From Schizochytrium sp. CCTCC M209059 (lineage: Eukaryota > Sar > Bigyra > Thraustochytrida > Thraustochytriidae), in assembly GCA_000818945.1 (NCBI GenBank), contig KN805463.1:1-64000 (forward strand): a stretch of 64,000 bases of DNA. The letters are read 5' to 3'. Made by a program: the position numbers and the translations under genes. The notes under the pieces are model-generated. The model was given only the letters and a program-made list of their open reading frames with translations, searched no databases and had not been told where the DNA came from. Shown here piece by piece: positions 20,079-31,025 of the stretch (positions are counted from its first letter, which is position 1; every line of letters begins with the position of its first letter).

Positions 20079-21990
20079 CTCGGCTTCGTTCTCTGCCTAC
20101 GTCTCGCGCGCTCTTATGCTTCCGGTATCCCAGCTCAGATCTCGACGACGCGGCCGCACCGAACCTACGCGATCGGTGCAAAGCGAGAAGGAGGCACGGA
20201 GGGCGCGGGACGGCGCGACCGGGGACGGCGGTCGCCGCGGTTTCACGCTGCGCATGTCAATCGTCCGTGCGAACACCGGAGAGGCCAATCGAAAGGAAGA
20301 AGAAAAGGGAGAAAGGAAGAAAGGACCTCTCGCTTGCAGGCAGGCCCAAGCGTCCTTCCGTGCCTCCGCTATTGCGCACTCGTTTGGAGGCTTCGTTCCG
20401 CCAGCACTAGCGGCCTCCGCAGTCGGGAGGAAGGCAGCGCGGGGGCAGGAAGCAGCGAGGCGAATGAAGTAGGTAGTCGACGGCAGTGAGCCGGGGCCAG
20501 CGGTAACTAATACGCAGTCGGGAGGACCTTGCTTTCAGGCCAGAAGCAGACGAGGCGGCTGGCGCGTCTCTATCGATCGAAGCGAGTGATGGAGACAGGG
20601 ACGCCTCGCGTCGCCTCGCCTCGCGTCGCCTCGCCTCGCCTCGCGTCGCCTCGCCTCGCCTCGCGTCGCCTCGCCTCGCCTCGCGTCGCGTCGCCTCGCG
20701 CCCAACCTCGCGCGCGCACGACCTAGGCGTCCGGCGAGGCCGGGTCGGCTGACGCGGCGGCCGCCACGCTTGCACCTGCAGGCATCCATACACGTGGCGG
20801 GGCCATCCATCCGCCGTGTTAAGGCGTAGGAGTTGCGACGGGAGATGTCGCCGCATGGCCTGCAGTACGCGGGCACATGGCATGTCGCGCGCGATATCTT
20901 GCTTGGGCTCGCAAGGCGCCGAGGGCGTCTACGTCTTCTCATTCGCGCGGCCTTGGCTCCGTGCGACGGGCGTCTCTCGGCACCGCACTCCACTACACTG
21001 CACGCGAGCACGCAGGACTGTGCAGCGACGCGGCGGCGGTCCCGGCCATCCATGGGCCATCGAGGCATCCATGCATCCATGCATGCACGCGACAGCGAGC
21101 GTCAATGCATGCATCAGCCACATGCGCCTGCCTCCCTGAGCCGCGCGGTCAGTGCGGGCGAGCGCCCCCGCGCGTCGATCCGGGTCCGCCCGCGCGGCCA
21201 GCATGGACGGATGGGTGGACGCATGCATGCATGCATGGGTGGATGGATGGATGGATGGATGCAGGGATGGATGGATGCAGGGAGGCAGCGAGGCGCGGGC
21301 GGGTTGTTTCTTGCATAGATGCGTGCACGAGCGAGCCGCCGTCACAGCGAGACGCGCGCAGAGAGCCACTTGACCCAAACAGGCGCGATAGCGGGTGCAG
21401 CGGCAGCCGTCCGCGCAGAGCCTGGCGAGCCTCACTATGCCGGTGCCAAGCGACTTCACGTGCACCGCACGCACGGAGGCAGGCAGGCAGGCGGCTCCGA
21501 CGTGCGTGCGTGCGTGCGAGCGTGCGTGCGTGTGTATGAGCGGGCCTCTCCGTCAGTCTGTCTCATGTTTATCTGTCTGTCTTTCTGTCTGTCTCTCTCT
21601 CCGTCAGTCTGTCTCATCTCAGAGTCTGTCAGCCTGTCTGAGTCTGAGTCAGTCTGTGTGCGTGTGTGTGTGGGGGGGGTGTGAGTGTGCGCGTGCGTGC
21701 GAGTCCGGCGGGCCCAAGGTGAGACAAAGGAAGGAAGTAGCCGGCTGAGGCCTTGGCAGCACGGGGGCGGAGGGTGGTCTCGCAGGCGACTGACTGGCGG
21801 CCAAGGTGAGGAGAGATCAGAGCCGAGATCAGCCTGCGGAGCAAGGCGCTGTCGGTCGGCCGGCCGGCCGGCCGGACCGTCGCTGCGTTTGTTGCGCTGT
21901 GTGGTTGGCCGCTCGCTGCGAGCGATCTGTCTGTGTGCGTGCTTGCTTGCTCGCTTGCTTGCGTCGAAGCAGGGCTCCGTGCTCCCGGTC

Positions 21991-22520
21991 TTGTCTTGTC
22001 TTGTCTTGTCTTGTCTTGTCTTGTCTTGTCTTGTCTTGTCTTGTCTTGTCTTGTCTTGTCTTGTCTTGTCTTGTCTTGTCTTGTCTTGTCTTGTCTTGTC
22101 TTGTCTTGTCTTGTCTTGTCTTGTCTTGTCTTGTCTTGTCTTGTCTTGTCTTGTCTTGTCTTGTCTTGTCTTGTCTTGTCTTGTCTTGTCTTGTCTTGTC
22201 TTGTCTTGTCTTGTCTTGTCTTGTCTTGTCTTGTCTTGTCTTGTCTTGTCTTGTCTTGTCTTGTCTTGTCTTGTCTTGTCTTGTCTTGTCTTGTCTTGTC
22301 TTGTCTTGTCTTGTCTTGTCTTGTCTTGTCTTGTCTTGTCTTGTCTTGTCTTGTCTTGTCTTGTCTTGTCTTGTCTTGTCTTGTCTTGTCTTGTCTTGTC
22401 TTGTCTTGTCTTGTCTTGTCTTGTCTTGTCTTGTCTTGTCTTGTCTTGTCTTGTCTTGTCTTGTCTTGTCTTGTCTTGTCTTGTCTTGTCTTGTCTTGTC
22501 TTGTCTTGTCTTGTCTTGTC
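21991..22520. repeat. (TTGTC)106 perfect pentanucleotide array
   Basis: 530 bases of TTGTC repeated 106 times with no substitution or indel, plus a partial unit at each end (GTC at 21988, TTGT to 22524). Because the unit contains no stop codon in any phase or strand, all six frames stay open here. Frames read Leu-Ser-Cys-Leu-Val on one strand and Lys-Thr-Arg-Gln-Asp on the other. Flanks are unrelated GC-rich sequence. Confidence 0.98.
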
Positions 22521-23229
22521 TTGTATGGATTGTCCGAGCGCGCGCCGGCGCCGGACCACACCCGCGGCGGCGGGAGCGCGAAGATCTCGCGGCAGGCCGG
22601 GCGAGGAGAAGCAGAGCAAAGCAAAGGAAAGCAAAGTAGAGCAGAGCAGAGCAGAGCAGAGCAAAGCGAAGCAGGGCGAGACGGGCGGCGGTGCGAAGTG
22701 ACGAGCCTTGGTCGCGATCCCCTGTCGCCAAGACCGCGCACTTCTTTTCTTCCGGCTGTGGCCCGCACTTCCAGTTCGCCCCCGCAGGCATACATAGCCT
22801 CGGGGCGCCAGCGACCTCTTCCTCCCATCGGCCAGCCAGCCAACCTCGGCGCTGCGCGCTCATTGAAAGCTCAGCCGCCGCGCCGCCTCGCCTCGCCTCG
22901 CCGCGGGCAAAAACCGAAAGGCGCGCAGGCTTCTTCACTCTCTCCCGCGGCCGCTGCGTTGGAGAGAGGAAACCGCCGCGGGCGAGGCAGCAAAGCCGGA
23001 TCGCGGAGTGGAGCAGGGCAAAGCTGGAGCGAAAGCGAGGGCGGCCAAGCGAGTACAAGGGGGGAGAAAGCAGCAGCAGCAGCAGCAGCAGGGCAGCGCG
23101 GCGCGGCAAGGAGCGGCGAGCAAACCCCGAACGGCGGGCTTGCGCGTCGAACGTCCGTCTATCCATCCTTTCCACCCATCCATCCCCGCGTCCACAGGTC
23201 CACCCGTCGGTGCTGCTTCGTTCGTTCGT

Positions 23230-23273
23230 ACGTGGCGTGGCGTGGCGTGGCGTGGCGTGGCGTGGCGTGGCGG
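23230..23273 (+). repeat. (GTGGC)n pentanucleotide repeat
   Basis: Eight or more tandem GTGGC units, a second pentanucleotide array in the same desert. Confidence 0.9.
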
Positions 23274-24952
23274 CGAGACTAAGCTCGGCTTCGCCTCCTC
23301 GCCCCGGTACAGTAGAAAGGCGCCGCCGCGCCGGCTGTCTGCCGATCTTACTTGCTTTCCTTCGTTCTTTCCTTCCTTCGTAGTTTCGTTCGTTCGTTCG
23401 ATCGATCTTTCCGTCGACGGACCGATCGTCTCGATCGCGCTTCTCTCCGTGCAGTCGAGGCACGGCGGCGCGAGCGCAGCCTGCACGAACTTGCGCACGC
23501 TCACGAGCGAGGCCGGCCTGCGCCCAGACTTGTTTCTGCAGAGCAGCCAGGTTGGCGGAGCGAGGCCCGTCCAACCAAGATTGGCTCGAGTCGCGGGGTT
23601 GCCTGAACCGCCGCGCGCACACCCCCTCCGCAGCCAGACGGGGAAAAGGGGCGAAAGAAAAGGAGAAAGAAGGAAAGTAGATCCCGACTGCTTGGCTTGC
23701 TCGCTCGCTCGTTCGAGCTCGGTCTGCGTCGCTTCGATACGCTCCGCGCGGGTCTCCGTTCGTTCTTCGAGGAAGGACGAAACCATCGTGCGCGGCGAGA
23801 GGTCCCGCGCAGAGGGTTTGCTCGCTCGCTGGCTACGCCTGAACGGCGGCGCGGTGCGGTGCTGCGCTGCGCTGCTCCAGGAGGGCGGGAGGCTACTACT
23901 ACTGCGGTGCGCGGTGGTGACCACGCACGCGACCTAGCATTAACCGCTTGCAAGGTGTAAGAAGCGCTCGGCGAGGAAAGAAGTAAAGTAAGAAAGAAAA
24001 AAGAAAACAGAAGAAGCAAATGGACAAGAAAACCAAAGAAAAAAGAGAAAAAGAAAAAGCAGAAGAAAAGAAAACCAAGGAAAAGAAAAGAAAAGAAAAG
24101 GAAAGGAAAGGAAAGAAAAGGAAAGAAGAAAGGAAAGTAGGAAAGGAAGAAGGGCTCCCGGCGCTCGGTTTTTCCCCACGCGAGGCTTGGAAGTCGCGCA
24201 GGAAGCAGGGCCTCTCTCTCCCTTCGTTCCTTCGTCCTTGGCCGGCGCGATCGAGCGGGCCCCCTCCCGGTCGAGTCCCCGCCCGCCCCAGCGCATCCGC
24301 CGCGTCGTCCGCCGGCGGCCCCCTCCTCCTCCCCCGCCATCTCTCCCTCCTCGTCCTCGCAGACCCGCGGCCTGCCGCCTCCAGCGGGTGCTCGGGAGGT
24401 CCCTTGCTCCCCGAGTGACCAGGTCAGGCGAGCGGAGCCGAGGGCGGCTGCGCGTTGAGGAGGCGCGGCCAGCGAGTCGCACGAAGGAAGGCGGCGAGGC
24501 AGGAAGGAAGGGAAGCGAGGGCGCGGGGCACGCCGCGGCGCGACACGGGGTGGCGCAGCGCGGCGCGGCGCAGAGCAGAGCAGAGCAGCGCAGCGCGGCG
24601 CAGCGCAGAGCAGAGGCGCGGCAGGCAGGCGGAGGGAGCAGAGCGCGAAAGGCGCGGCGGGCGGAGGCGAAGGGCACGCGCGCGAACCGGGACACCCAGG
24701 GTCCGCAAGATTCCGTGCCTGATCACAGCCGCGGTCGAGGCGGCGGCAGCGGGCGCGCAGAGGCCGCAGCGCGCGCAGAGGCCGCAGCGCAGGCCGCGCG
24801 GCAAGGCCGGCAGCGGCGACAGGCCGCAGGCGGGGCCTGACGGCGCAGCGGCGACCGCTGCTGCTGCTGCTGCTGCCGGCGCCAGCGCCAGCGCCATCGC
24901 CGCCTCCCGCGGGGCCGGCGAGGACCACAGCGCCCGGAGCGCACTCTCGGAC

Positions 24953-27161
24953 ATGCCGCCCGCAGACCAGGAGCACCGCGAGCAGCAGCGGGGTTCTCCT
25001 TCTTCTCCAGAAGGTGGACAAACGCAGGGCAACGCTCCGAACACGGGAGACGAGGATGATCGAGTAGCAGCAGCAGCAGCAGCAGCAGCTTCTCGCGCCG
25101 CCTCGGGACCTCATGCCGCGCAGAGTGATGCAGTGAAAAAGGAGCCCTCCGCGCACGCGACCTCGGAAAACCCTCGCCAAGATCAGGAGCTTGCGGGGCG
25201 CAACTTTCAGCTGCTCAGGCAAAACAATTACGACTTTCTCGCCTCTCTCGGTGCCAATGCAAATGCCAATGCCAATGCCAATGCGAATGCGGCCGGCGCG
25301 CCGCGAGCAGGCCAAGGTCTTCCCGTCCCTGCGCCCGCAACATCAGCTGCGGCAGCTCTCGAGTCCTTCTCGCAACCAAACCTCGTTTCCTTTCTGCCGT
25401 CTCACCTGCAAGCCGCTCTGCAATCGTCCTCGACGACACCAAACATGCTCCTCGAAACCATGCGCGCCTTTCAACAGCAGCAAGAACAGCAGCGACAGAC
25501 GCAACTGCAAGAGCAGACACGATCAGTTTCACACGACAGCACTAGCCAACTCGTCAAGAACGCCTCCGCTGGCTCGAACCAAGAAAACCTTGCACGTAAA
25601 AGACCCCGCGCGTCCTCCGCGAGCAGCGACGGCTCCTTGCCCAAGGCGCAAAAACGAGACAACGGAAGCGACGCTCCGAGCGCATGCTCGAGCCCCGCTG
25701 CCGTCGCCCCCCTTGGCAACATCGCGCCCGCCAAGAGCTGCCAGGGACCCGTCCGCGACATTGAATTCTGTAATGTACACGAGTGGAAGGCCTCGTACGT
25801 ACGCACGCGACACAAGAACCTGCGCTGCTTCCCCGCGTGTCTCGCGCGTCACATGGAGAACGGCTTCTGCGGGCAGTCTGTATGCGCTCACCTCTACATG
25901 CTCGACCGCTCGGCAGTCGACGCTATGGGCCTCGAGCTTTACGCGGGAATTCGCAAGGCCAGCTCTCCCCTTCTCTACGAAGCTGGCCAGACTATTGATA
26001 AACTCTTCAAGGAGGACCCCATCAGCAGAAACAAGGTCTTTCGCGGGGAGTGGAAATCCTTTGAGCCATCGGCGGGACGCTGGCTCGTCGAATTCATCGC
26101 AGAGCGCCGCTGGCGCTACCTGTGCAAGCTCGCCAAACACACGATGAAACAGGAGCACGTCTTTACACTTTACGTGGTCTCACGGAAGACCATGACATGT
26201 GTGGCTCACGCAGACTCGCCAGCCTTTCGGCTCACCTCGGCCTGGAAGCAGCCCGGCGCGCCCACTCCTGCTGCTGCGGCTGCAGAGGCCGCCGCAGCAA
26301 ATGCCGCAGCCAATCGCGTTGCGTCCTTGTCATCATCGTCGTCATCGACCTCGTCGTCATCGTCATCGCCATTGCCGCAACTTCAACAGCAGTCTTCGAT
26401 CTTGACGCGCGCGGATCTCGACGAACGACTTGCGTCGCTTGGAGCCTCCTCCAGCGCGGCCGATCTATTGCGTTCTCAGCAATTGTCCGGCTTGCAAACG
26501 CAGCAACAGGTTTACCCGCACCAGGCGGGTGGAACCGCGCCCAGTCTTTCGCTCGACCGTCTCCCTGCAGGGACCCTCGAGTATCTCCGACAGCTCGAGC
26601 CAAACGCAGCTCGTGCGGCTGTCCAACTTCTTCTTCGCGACAACGCCAGCTTCAGTCAGGGTGACATGAACTGGTATGGCTCTTCGGGCCCTTCCGCGCG
26701 GTCCTCCTTTCCTTCGACGGCACTTACCCCGTCGCTTTCGTCGATTCAGGGAAACTTTGGCAGTGATGCGGGACTGCGAGATCGCTTGGACCTCTTGTCG
26801 GGCCTTTCATCATCTTCTTCTTCTTCTTCTTACGCTAGTTCTGCTCACCGACTCGGTTTAGATTCCGCTCCCATCTATCGCTCTAGCAGCCTCAATAGCT
26901 CGGGCAGCGGACCTCCGCTTCATCATCAACTGCATCAGCAACAACAGCCGCTCTGGCTGTTGCAACAACAGCAACAACAACAACAACTCAATCGTGCCTC
27001 CTCTGGAGAGACTGCTTACAATGCTCTGACGTCTTCAACATCCCCGCTTTTGAGACCAACCATGTCATCGTCCTCTTCTGCCCCGTCCTCTTCGACGACT
27101 TCTGGGCCACTGCTTTCCAACAATTCTGCCGCGGTCTCGCTCTTGCTGCAGTCCCCTCTTT

Positions 27162-27208
<47 letters not shown>

Positions 27209-27304
27209 CAACTTCTCCTGCAACTACAGCAACAGCAGGAGCGGCAGCGTGCGCAAGACAACGACTCCGTCTACAAAGCAGGCCCATCCGCACAAGACCA
27301 GTAA
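24953..27304 (+). CDS. polyQ/polyS nuclear regulator-like protein with uncharacterised Cys/His domain
   Basis: 783 residues from the first in-frame ATG at 24953; the frame is open 166 codons further up but has no ATG and is Arg/Ala-rich. Order: polyA tract (about 39-47), (Asn-Ala)n repeat (101-113, encoded by AATGCC units), Gln-rich 173-189, a basic NLS-like ARKRPRA (214-220), a compact non-repetitive domain (about 268-430), Ser/Ala linkers, and a Gln/Ser-rich C-terminal half with a long polyQ run near the end. The central domain has Cys273, His276, Cys292, Cys296, His300, Cys306, Cys311 and His313, a possible zinc site. It continues with Trp/Phe-rich helices and a strand pattern ending HADSPAFRLTS, which recalls beta-sandwich DNA-binding domains. 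No family assigned. Overall composition suggests a transcription or chromatin regulator. Confidence 0.75.
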
Positions 27305-27471
27305 CATTCTATTCTATTCATTGAATATTAGAAACCTCTTTCAAGTTCCCCTCCCCCCCTTGCCGTTTAACCATTGGAATTATGTCCGCACCCATTCATA
27401 CAATATTTTACTAGACGCTCTACACGAAAAAGTCTTGCCCCGCTTCTCTGCCCCCCTTTTTCAGCAAATAC

Positions 27472-28548
27472 TCACTTGGAATCCGTGTCCGCATCATTGC
27501 CATCGGGCTCTCCGCCCTGGAATACGGTACTGTCGCCGCCAAAGTATTCGTTTTGCTCAGCCTCGCGCGTCGCAGGCTCGCGCAAGTCGCGCATCGTACG
27601 GATAGTGGATGAAGTCGCCGGCGGATGTCCTGACGTCGCGCTGTCATCCTCAAATGCTGAAATTTGTCTTGGAGGTTCTCGGAACCCTAAGACGCGAAGC
27701 ACATAGGCCCAGAATGTAGCCAACCACAGCAGAAGCGCTGCAAAGGAATAGGAGGCCATGCCAGCATCTGCAGATTGAACTGCACCCTGAAACATAACAA
27801 GCAAGCAGTTTTTAGCCAATCCGAGGTCCCTGAGGGAGCTCGCATAGTCCTCATGGGTAAAAACCTTTCGCGGAAAGGCGGTCCCGAGATGAAGCGTTTT
27901 GCCCACAACTTGGCCGGGACAACATTCTTGGACAAAATCGGCGACATCTTGCAGCAAAGAATGAGGCTTAAAGCGGGATGCTACGCGGGCACCATCGAGG
28001 AGGCGCACGCTAACCTCAAAGTTATCCTGCGCCGACAGGATGGGTGCCCGCCTCCCCGCCACAACTGAGCACACGCCCTCGAGCTTGGCGTACCGTTTGG
28101 AGCACGCCCACTCTTTGGCACTCACGCGGCGGCCGTTGGGAATATAGAGGGCTTCAACGGCGCGTGCCATGGCCAAGCCAAGGGCGACGCGCTGGGAGAG
28201 CTCTTGCATTGCACGTTTTGCACGCCGCTCGAGATCTTCGAGATCCGCCTTGCCTTCGTGGGCCTCGAACCAGCCGTCGCCGGTCATGATGACGCTCGCG
28301 CACAACGACCGGATTTTGAAATGCGCGCGGAACCACGACATTGCGCGGCTCCCCTCAACACGCACGCGGCGCGTCTCGCGCAGACTTGGCCCGACGGCCC
28401 CGGTCTCGAGCGCCTCGACGCCATCTTGTATCGCAGAGCCTCCGCGCAAATTCGACGCTGCCAGCACGAGTACGAGCGGTCGCAACGGGTCTGCGCGCAG
28501 CCGCTGCAGCGCCCCTTGCAGATCGTTGCCCTCCGTGAAGAAGCCCAT
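27472..28548 (-). CDS. UBX-domain protein with C-terminal membrane segment, UBXN4-like
   Basis: 358 residues, first in-frame ATG at 28548. The N-terminal region (1-95) resembles the thioredoxin-like fold of UBXN4 (start MGFFTEGN followed by PLVLVLAASN). A basic helical region follows. A UBX domain spans about 174-254: FEVSVRLLDGARVASRF, then GTAFPRKVF, whose FPR (225-227) is the hallmark p97/Cdc48-binding loop, then LVMFQ. A hydrophobic segment (265-286, SFAALLLWLATFWAYVL) should lie in a membrane, and the tail is acidic. This is the layout of UBXN4/erasin, which recruits p97 to the ER for degradation of misfolded proteins. It converges on the polyQ gene, with 167 bases between stops. Confidence 0.85.
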   Translation of the reverse strand: MGFFTEGNDLQGALQRLRADPLRPLVLVLAASNLRGGSAIQDGVEALETGAVGPSLRETRRVRVEGSRAMSWFRAHFKIRSLCASVIMTGDGWFEAHEGKADLEDLERRAKRAMQELSQRVALGLAMARAVEALYIPNGRRVSAKEWACSKRYAKLEGVCSVVAGRRAPILSAQDNFEVSVRLLDGARVASRFKPHSLLQDVADFVQECCPGQVVGKTLHLGTAFPRKVFTHEDYASSLRDLGLAKNCLLVMFQGAVQSADAGMASYSFAALLLWLATFWAYVLRVLGFREPPRQISAFEDDSATSGHPPATSSTIRTMRDLREPATREAEQNEYFGGDSTVFQGGEPDGNDADTDSK

Positions 28549-29039
28549 CGCCGCGCGCGCGCGCGCCCGCCGAAGCCGCTCTGTCTTTATTTGCGAAGCC
28601 GACAACCATCAAGCTTGACGCTGGTGGATACTCTCCAAGCTGGCATTCAACGAAAACGAGAGTCGAAAGATCTGCCGGAATCAACAAACATTGGGCGGTA
28701 TCGGGAAAAAAATAATAAATGCAAGTCTAATTGGATTGAGCGGAACGTCAACAATTGCAACGCAAGAACGAACAAGGATTGTCAAGCCATTCACGTCAGC
28801 AAACTGCTCGATTCGAAGGGCGACGGTGAGAATTGCAAATTGCTCGAGATTGCAAAGCCTTTTTCCATTTGCAAACTGCTCAAGTTGAAGGGCGAGCGGC
28901 TGTGACTCACAAAAAAAGCCTTTCCATTGTGCCATTTGTCTCTCTCTGCAAGATTTAGTTCAACGTATCGTACATCTATGTTCACGTATGCATGATCTGT
29001 CAGCGCCAAAACGAATTGTGAAAAATAAATATGAAGTCT
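28549..29039. other. intergenic with short degenerate repeat
   Basis: About 490 bases upstream of the UBX gene and downstream of the F-box gene. A segment beginning GCAAACTGCTC and ending AAGGGCGA occurs at 28799 and again at 28878 with a related half-copy between. Short alternating (GC)n at 28552-28570. No gene seen. Confidence 0.5.
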
Positions 29040-31025
29040 TCAAAAGTAGATGAGGTAGTAATAAGAGTCTGATAGGGCCATGCGGATACGCACGAGCATA
29101 ATGGACAAAACAAAGGGCACAGAATAGGCGTACACGGGCAGCGAAACGCTCGTGGCGTGTGAAAGAGAAGCATCAAGCTGGTTCCACAAGAGACTCGAGA
29201 GCACATACTGTACAACGACCTGGTGACGCAAAGCGCGCTGCAGGTGGTCAAGCCAGCTTGCGAGACGAGGCAAGCGCTTGGCAGCATAGAGCCAGAGACG
29301 AAGACTGGCGCGTCGCGTCATGCGCGTATACGGCGCAAGGTCATCGAGCGTAAAGGTGCGGAGCAACGCAAGCTGGACGAGACGGCCAAGGCGCTGCCAA
29401 AAGGAGCGATGCGCTGCCTTTGAAGCCGCTGCGAGCTCTTCGAGACGACTCGGCATGGAAAGCTCGTCGAGCGAGGCCGGCCGAGGCGGGGGCGTGCGCT
29501 TGTAAAAAATCAACAGCAATGCTGCATAGACGAGCCAATCGTCGCGCTCTGATTCTTCCGTGAAGAGCGTGCGCACACCGGAGAGTAGCATCTCGTGGGC
29601 GAGTGCAAGACCCATAATGGGTGTGAGAGCGCGTGTGACGAGGAGGGAAGCGCGAGCCACAAATTTAGTTGCAAAAACGAGCGGAATCCAGTCAATTTCG
29701 CCTTCCATGATTTGCTTGACCTGCGTGCGTACAATCAGGGGCACGAGAGAGGTGACGAGGCGAACAAATGCACAGGGAAAACCGCTGTGGAGTATCCCGC
29801 GCGCCAGGGCCGCGACAAGAAAGGGCTTGGTCATGAGATGCAGCAAAAAGAGGCGCACCATTTCAGCAAAGGCGCGGCGACGCAGCGAAAGCGGCATCGA
29901 TGTCCCCGTGGCAATGCTCGCGTGTAGCAGCGGATGAAGAGCGCCGCCATTCCAAAAGGGCTTGTGTGCGTTGTAGCCAATGCCTCGCTGCGCGCTGTCC
30001 AGCAGGTGGCACATGCGTTCGAGGGCCTCGAGACGGTCGTCGTAGTCAATGTGCATGTCATCCTTATTCGAGCCCTTGTGCGGTTTTCCCGCAACAATCG
30101 CGGCGAGTTCATCGAGCTCGCCAGCCTTGAGTCGTTTCAGGGCATCGCAGCACGCGAGACGTGGGCGTCGTCGAGAGAGACGCACGGGCGAGGGAACATT
30201 AAGGTTGGCGATGCCCGGGCCGGGTTCGGGCACTGAGGATCCCATTGGGTCATGAGAAGCGCTGCCGGAGGCGTCTGCGATGCTTTGAAATAAGTCAGGG
30301 CTCTCGAGGAGTCCTTGCGGACTGACAAAGACCTGCACGAGTTCGATGCCGTCCGAGACGGTGCGCAGGGTTTTACGCCACGCTGGGCGCTGATTTCGGT
30401 GCAAGAGACGGCGCAACGACTCGTTTGCGTGCATGGACCGCAAAAGGCTATCGGAGGAGAGAAAGAGGACAGTGAGGTCGGATGGGGGGAGCGCGTCGTG
30501 GCCTCGCACCCCAAGTGTGAAACTGGAGTCTGCGAGGACGAGCTCAAAGTCTTGCATCATGACACCGTGTTCGAGCAGTTGCGCGCGACGGACCATTTTT
30601 TTCAGCCCAAAGAGCGTGGTGGTTCTTGGGACGACCATGTCAAAGGTCGCGTCGGAATTGTGACTGATGGGACGAACAACAACGCGAATCTGGCCTGCGA
30701 TGGCGCGCAGCACGACACCGCGCCACGAGCTGTTCTTTTTGTGCATGCAAGGCGCAGCGAGCTCTTCGGACAGGGGAAGTGTTGTGTACAATGCGGCCCA
30801 AATGTCTTCCCTCTCGCGCAACAGGGCGCTGATGGCCGTGTTGCACGTCATGAGCTTGGCCAGCGTCGTCGCGTCGCAGTACGAGGCGACCTGGGCGAAC
30901 TCATCCTCGGACATTTGTCCAAGCAGACAGCCGCGCACGGACGCACAAGATGCTCTGTTCCTCCTTCTTTTCGCCGTCGGCCCCTCGAGGTCCTCGTCCT
31001 CGTCCGCGCCGCGGCCCACCGTCAT
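29040..31025 (-). CDS. F-box-like protein with ubiquitin-like domain and helical C-terminal part
   Basis: 661 residues, first ATG at 31025 (MTVGRG); upstream frame is Arg/Ala-rich. After a basic NLS-like AKRRRNR (18-24) comes an F-box-like motif at about 35-85 (MSEDEFAQVASYCDATTLAK, then NTAISALLREREDIWAALY). Residues about 112-186 follow a ubiquitin-like pattern (IRVVV, TTTLFGLKKMV helix, FELVLADSS, LTVLFL). The remaining 470 residues are mostly helical and leucine-rich with no family recognised, ending in a hydrophobic stretch (PVYAYSVPFVLSIMLV). The likely role is substrate adaptor of an SCF (Skp1-cullin-F-box) ubiquitin ligase. F-box plus UBL also occurs in FBXO7, in the opposite order. 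The F-box is moderately supported; the UBL is pattern-based. Confidence 0.65.
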   Translation of the reverse strand: MTVGRGADEDEDLEGPTAKRRRNRASCASVRGCLLGQMSEDEFAQVASYCDATTLAKLMTCNTAISALLREREDIWAALYTTLPLSEELAAPCMHKKNSSWRGVVLRAIAGQIRVVVRPISHNSDATFDMVVPRTTTLFGLKKMVRRAQLLEHGVMMQDFELVLADSSFTLGVRGHDALPPSDLTVLFLSSDSLLRSMHANESLRRLLHRNQRPAWRKTLRTVSDGIELVQVFVSPQGLLESPDLFQSIADASGSASHDPMGSSVPEPGPGIANLNVPSPVRLSRRRPRLACCDALKRLKAGELDELAAIVAGKPHKGSNKDDMHIDYDDRLEALERMCHLLDSAQRGIGYNAHKPFWNGGALHPLLHASIATGTSMPLSLRRRAFAEMVRLFLLHLMTKPFLVAALARGILHSGFPCAFVRLVTSLVPLIVRTQVKQIMEGEIDWIPLVFATKFVARASLLVTRALTPIMGLALAHEMLLSGVRTLFTEESERDDWLVYAALLLIFYKRTPPPRPASLDELSMPSRLEELAAASKAAHRSFWQRLGRLVQLALLRTFTLDDLAPYTRMTRRASLRLWLYAAKRLPRLASWLDHLQRALRHQVVVQYVLSSLLWNQLDASLSHATSVSLPVYAYSVPFVLSIMLVRIRMALSDSYYYLIYF

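Larger units (their letters stand above)
17501..24952. other. repeat-rich gene desert 1
   Basis: About 7.5 kb, GC-rich, without a supportable gene, packed with short tandem repeats of many motifs: (GGGC)n 18143-18165, (GGCT)n 18430-18475 and 18692-18713, (GCAA)n 18715-18737, (TGCC)n 19515-19548, (AGCT)n 19572-19598, (GGTTGCCT)n 20003-20078, (TCGCC)-type 20600-20695, (GGAT)n 21237-21262, (GTCT)-type 21570-21660, (GGCC)n 21853-21876, the long TTGTC array, (GTGGC)n 23230-23273, and a 180-base purine-only-like tract at 23985-24165. Long open frames here are repeat translations. It ends at the 5' end of the polyQ regulator gene. Confidence 0.75.

Noticed and set aside
21456..23622. Frames of 400-600 codons on both strands through the TTGTC array
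   Set aside because: They are translations of a stop-free pentanucleotide repeat, present in every frame.
24455..24952. N-terminal extension of the polyQ protein
   Set aside because: Open but without an ATG; Arg/Ala-rich and open on the other strand too.
23501..25315. 604-codon minus-strand frame
   Set aside because: Reads purine tracts and polyQ/polyA codons in reverse (polyF, polyC, polyL).
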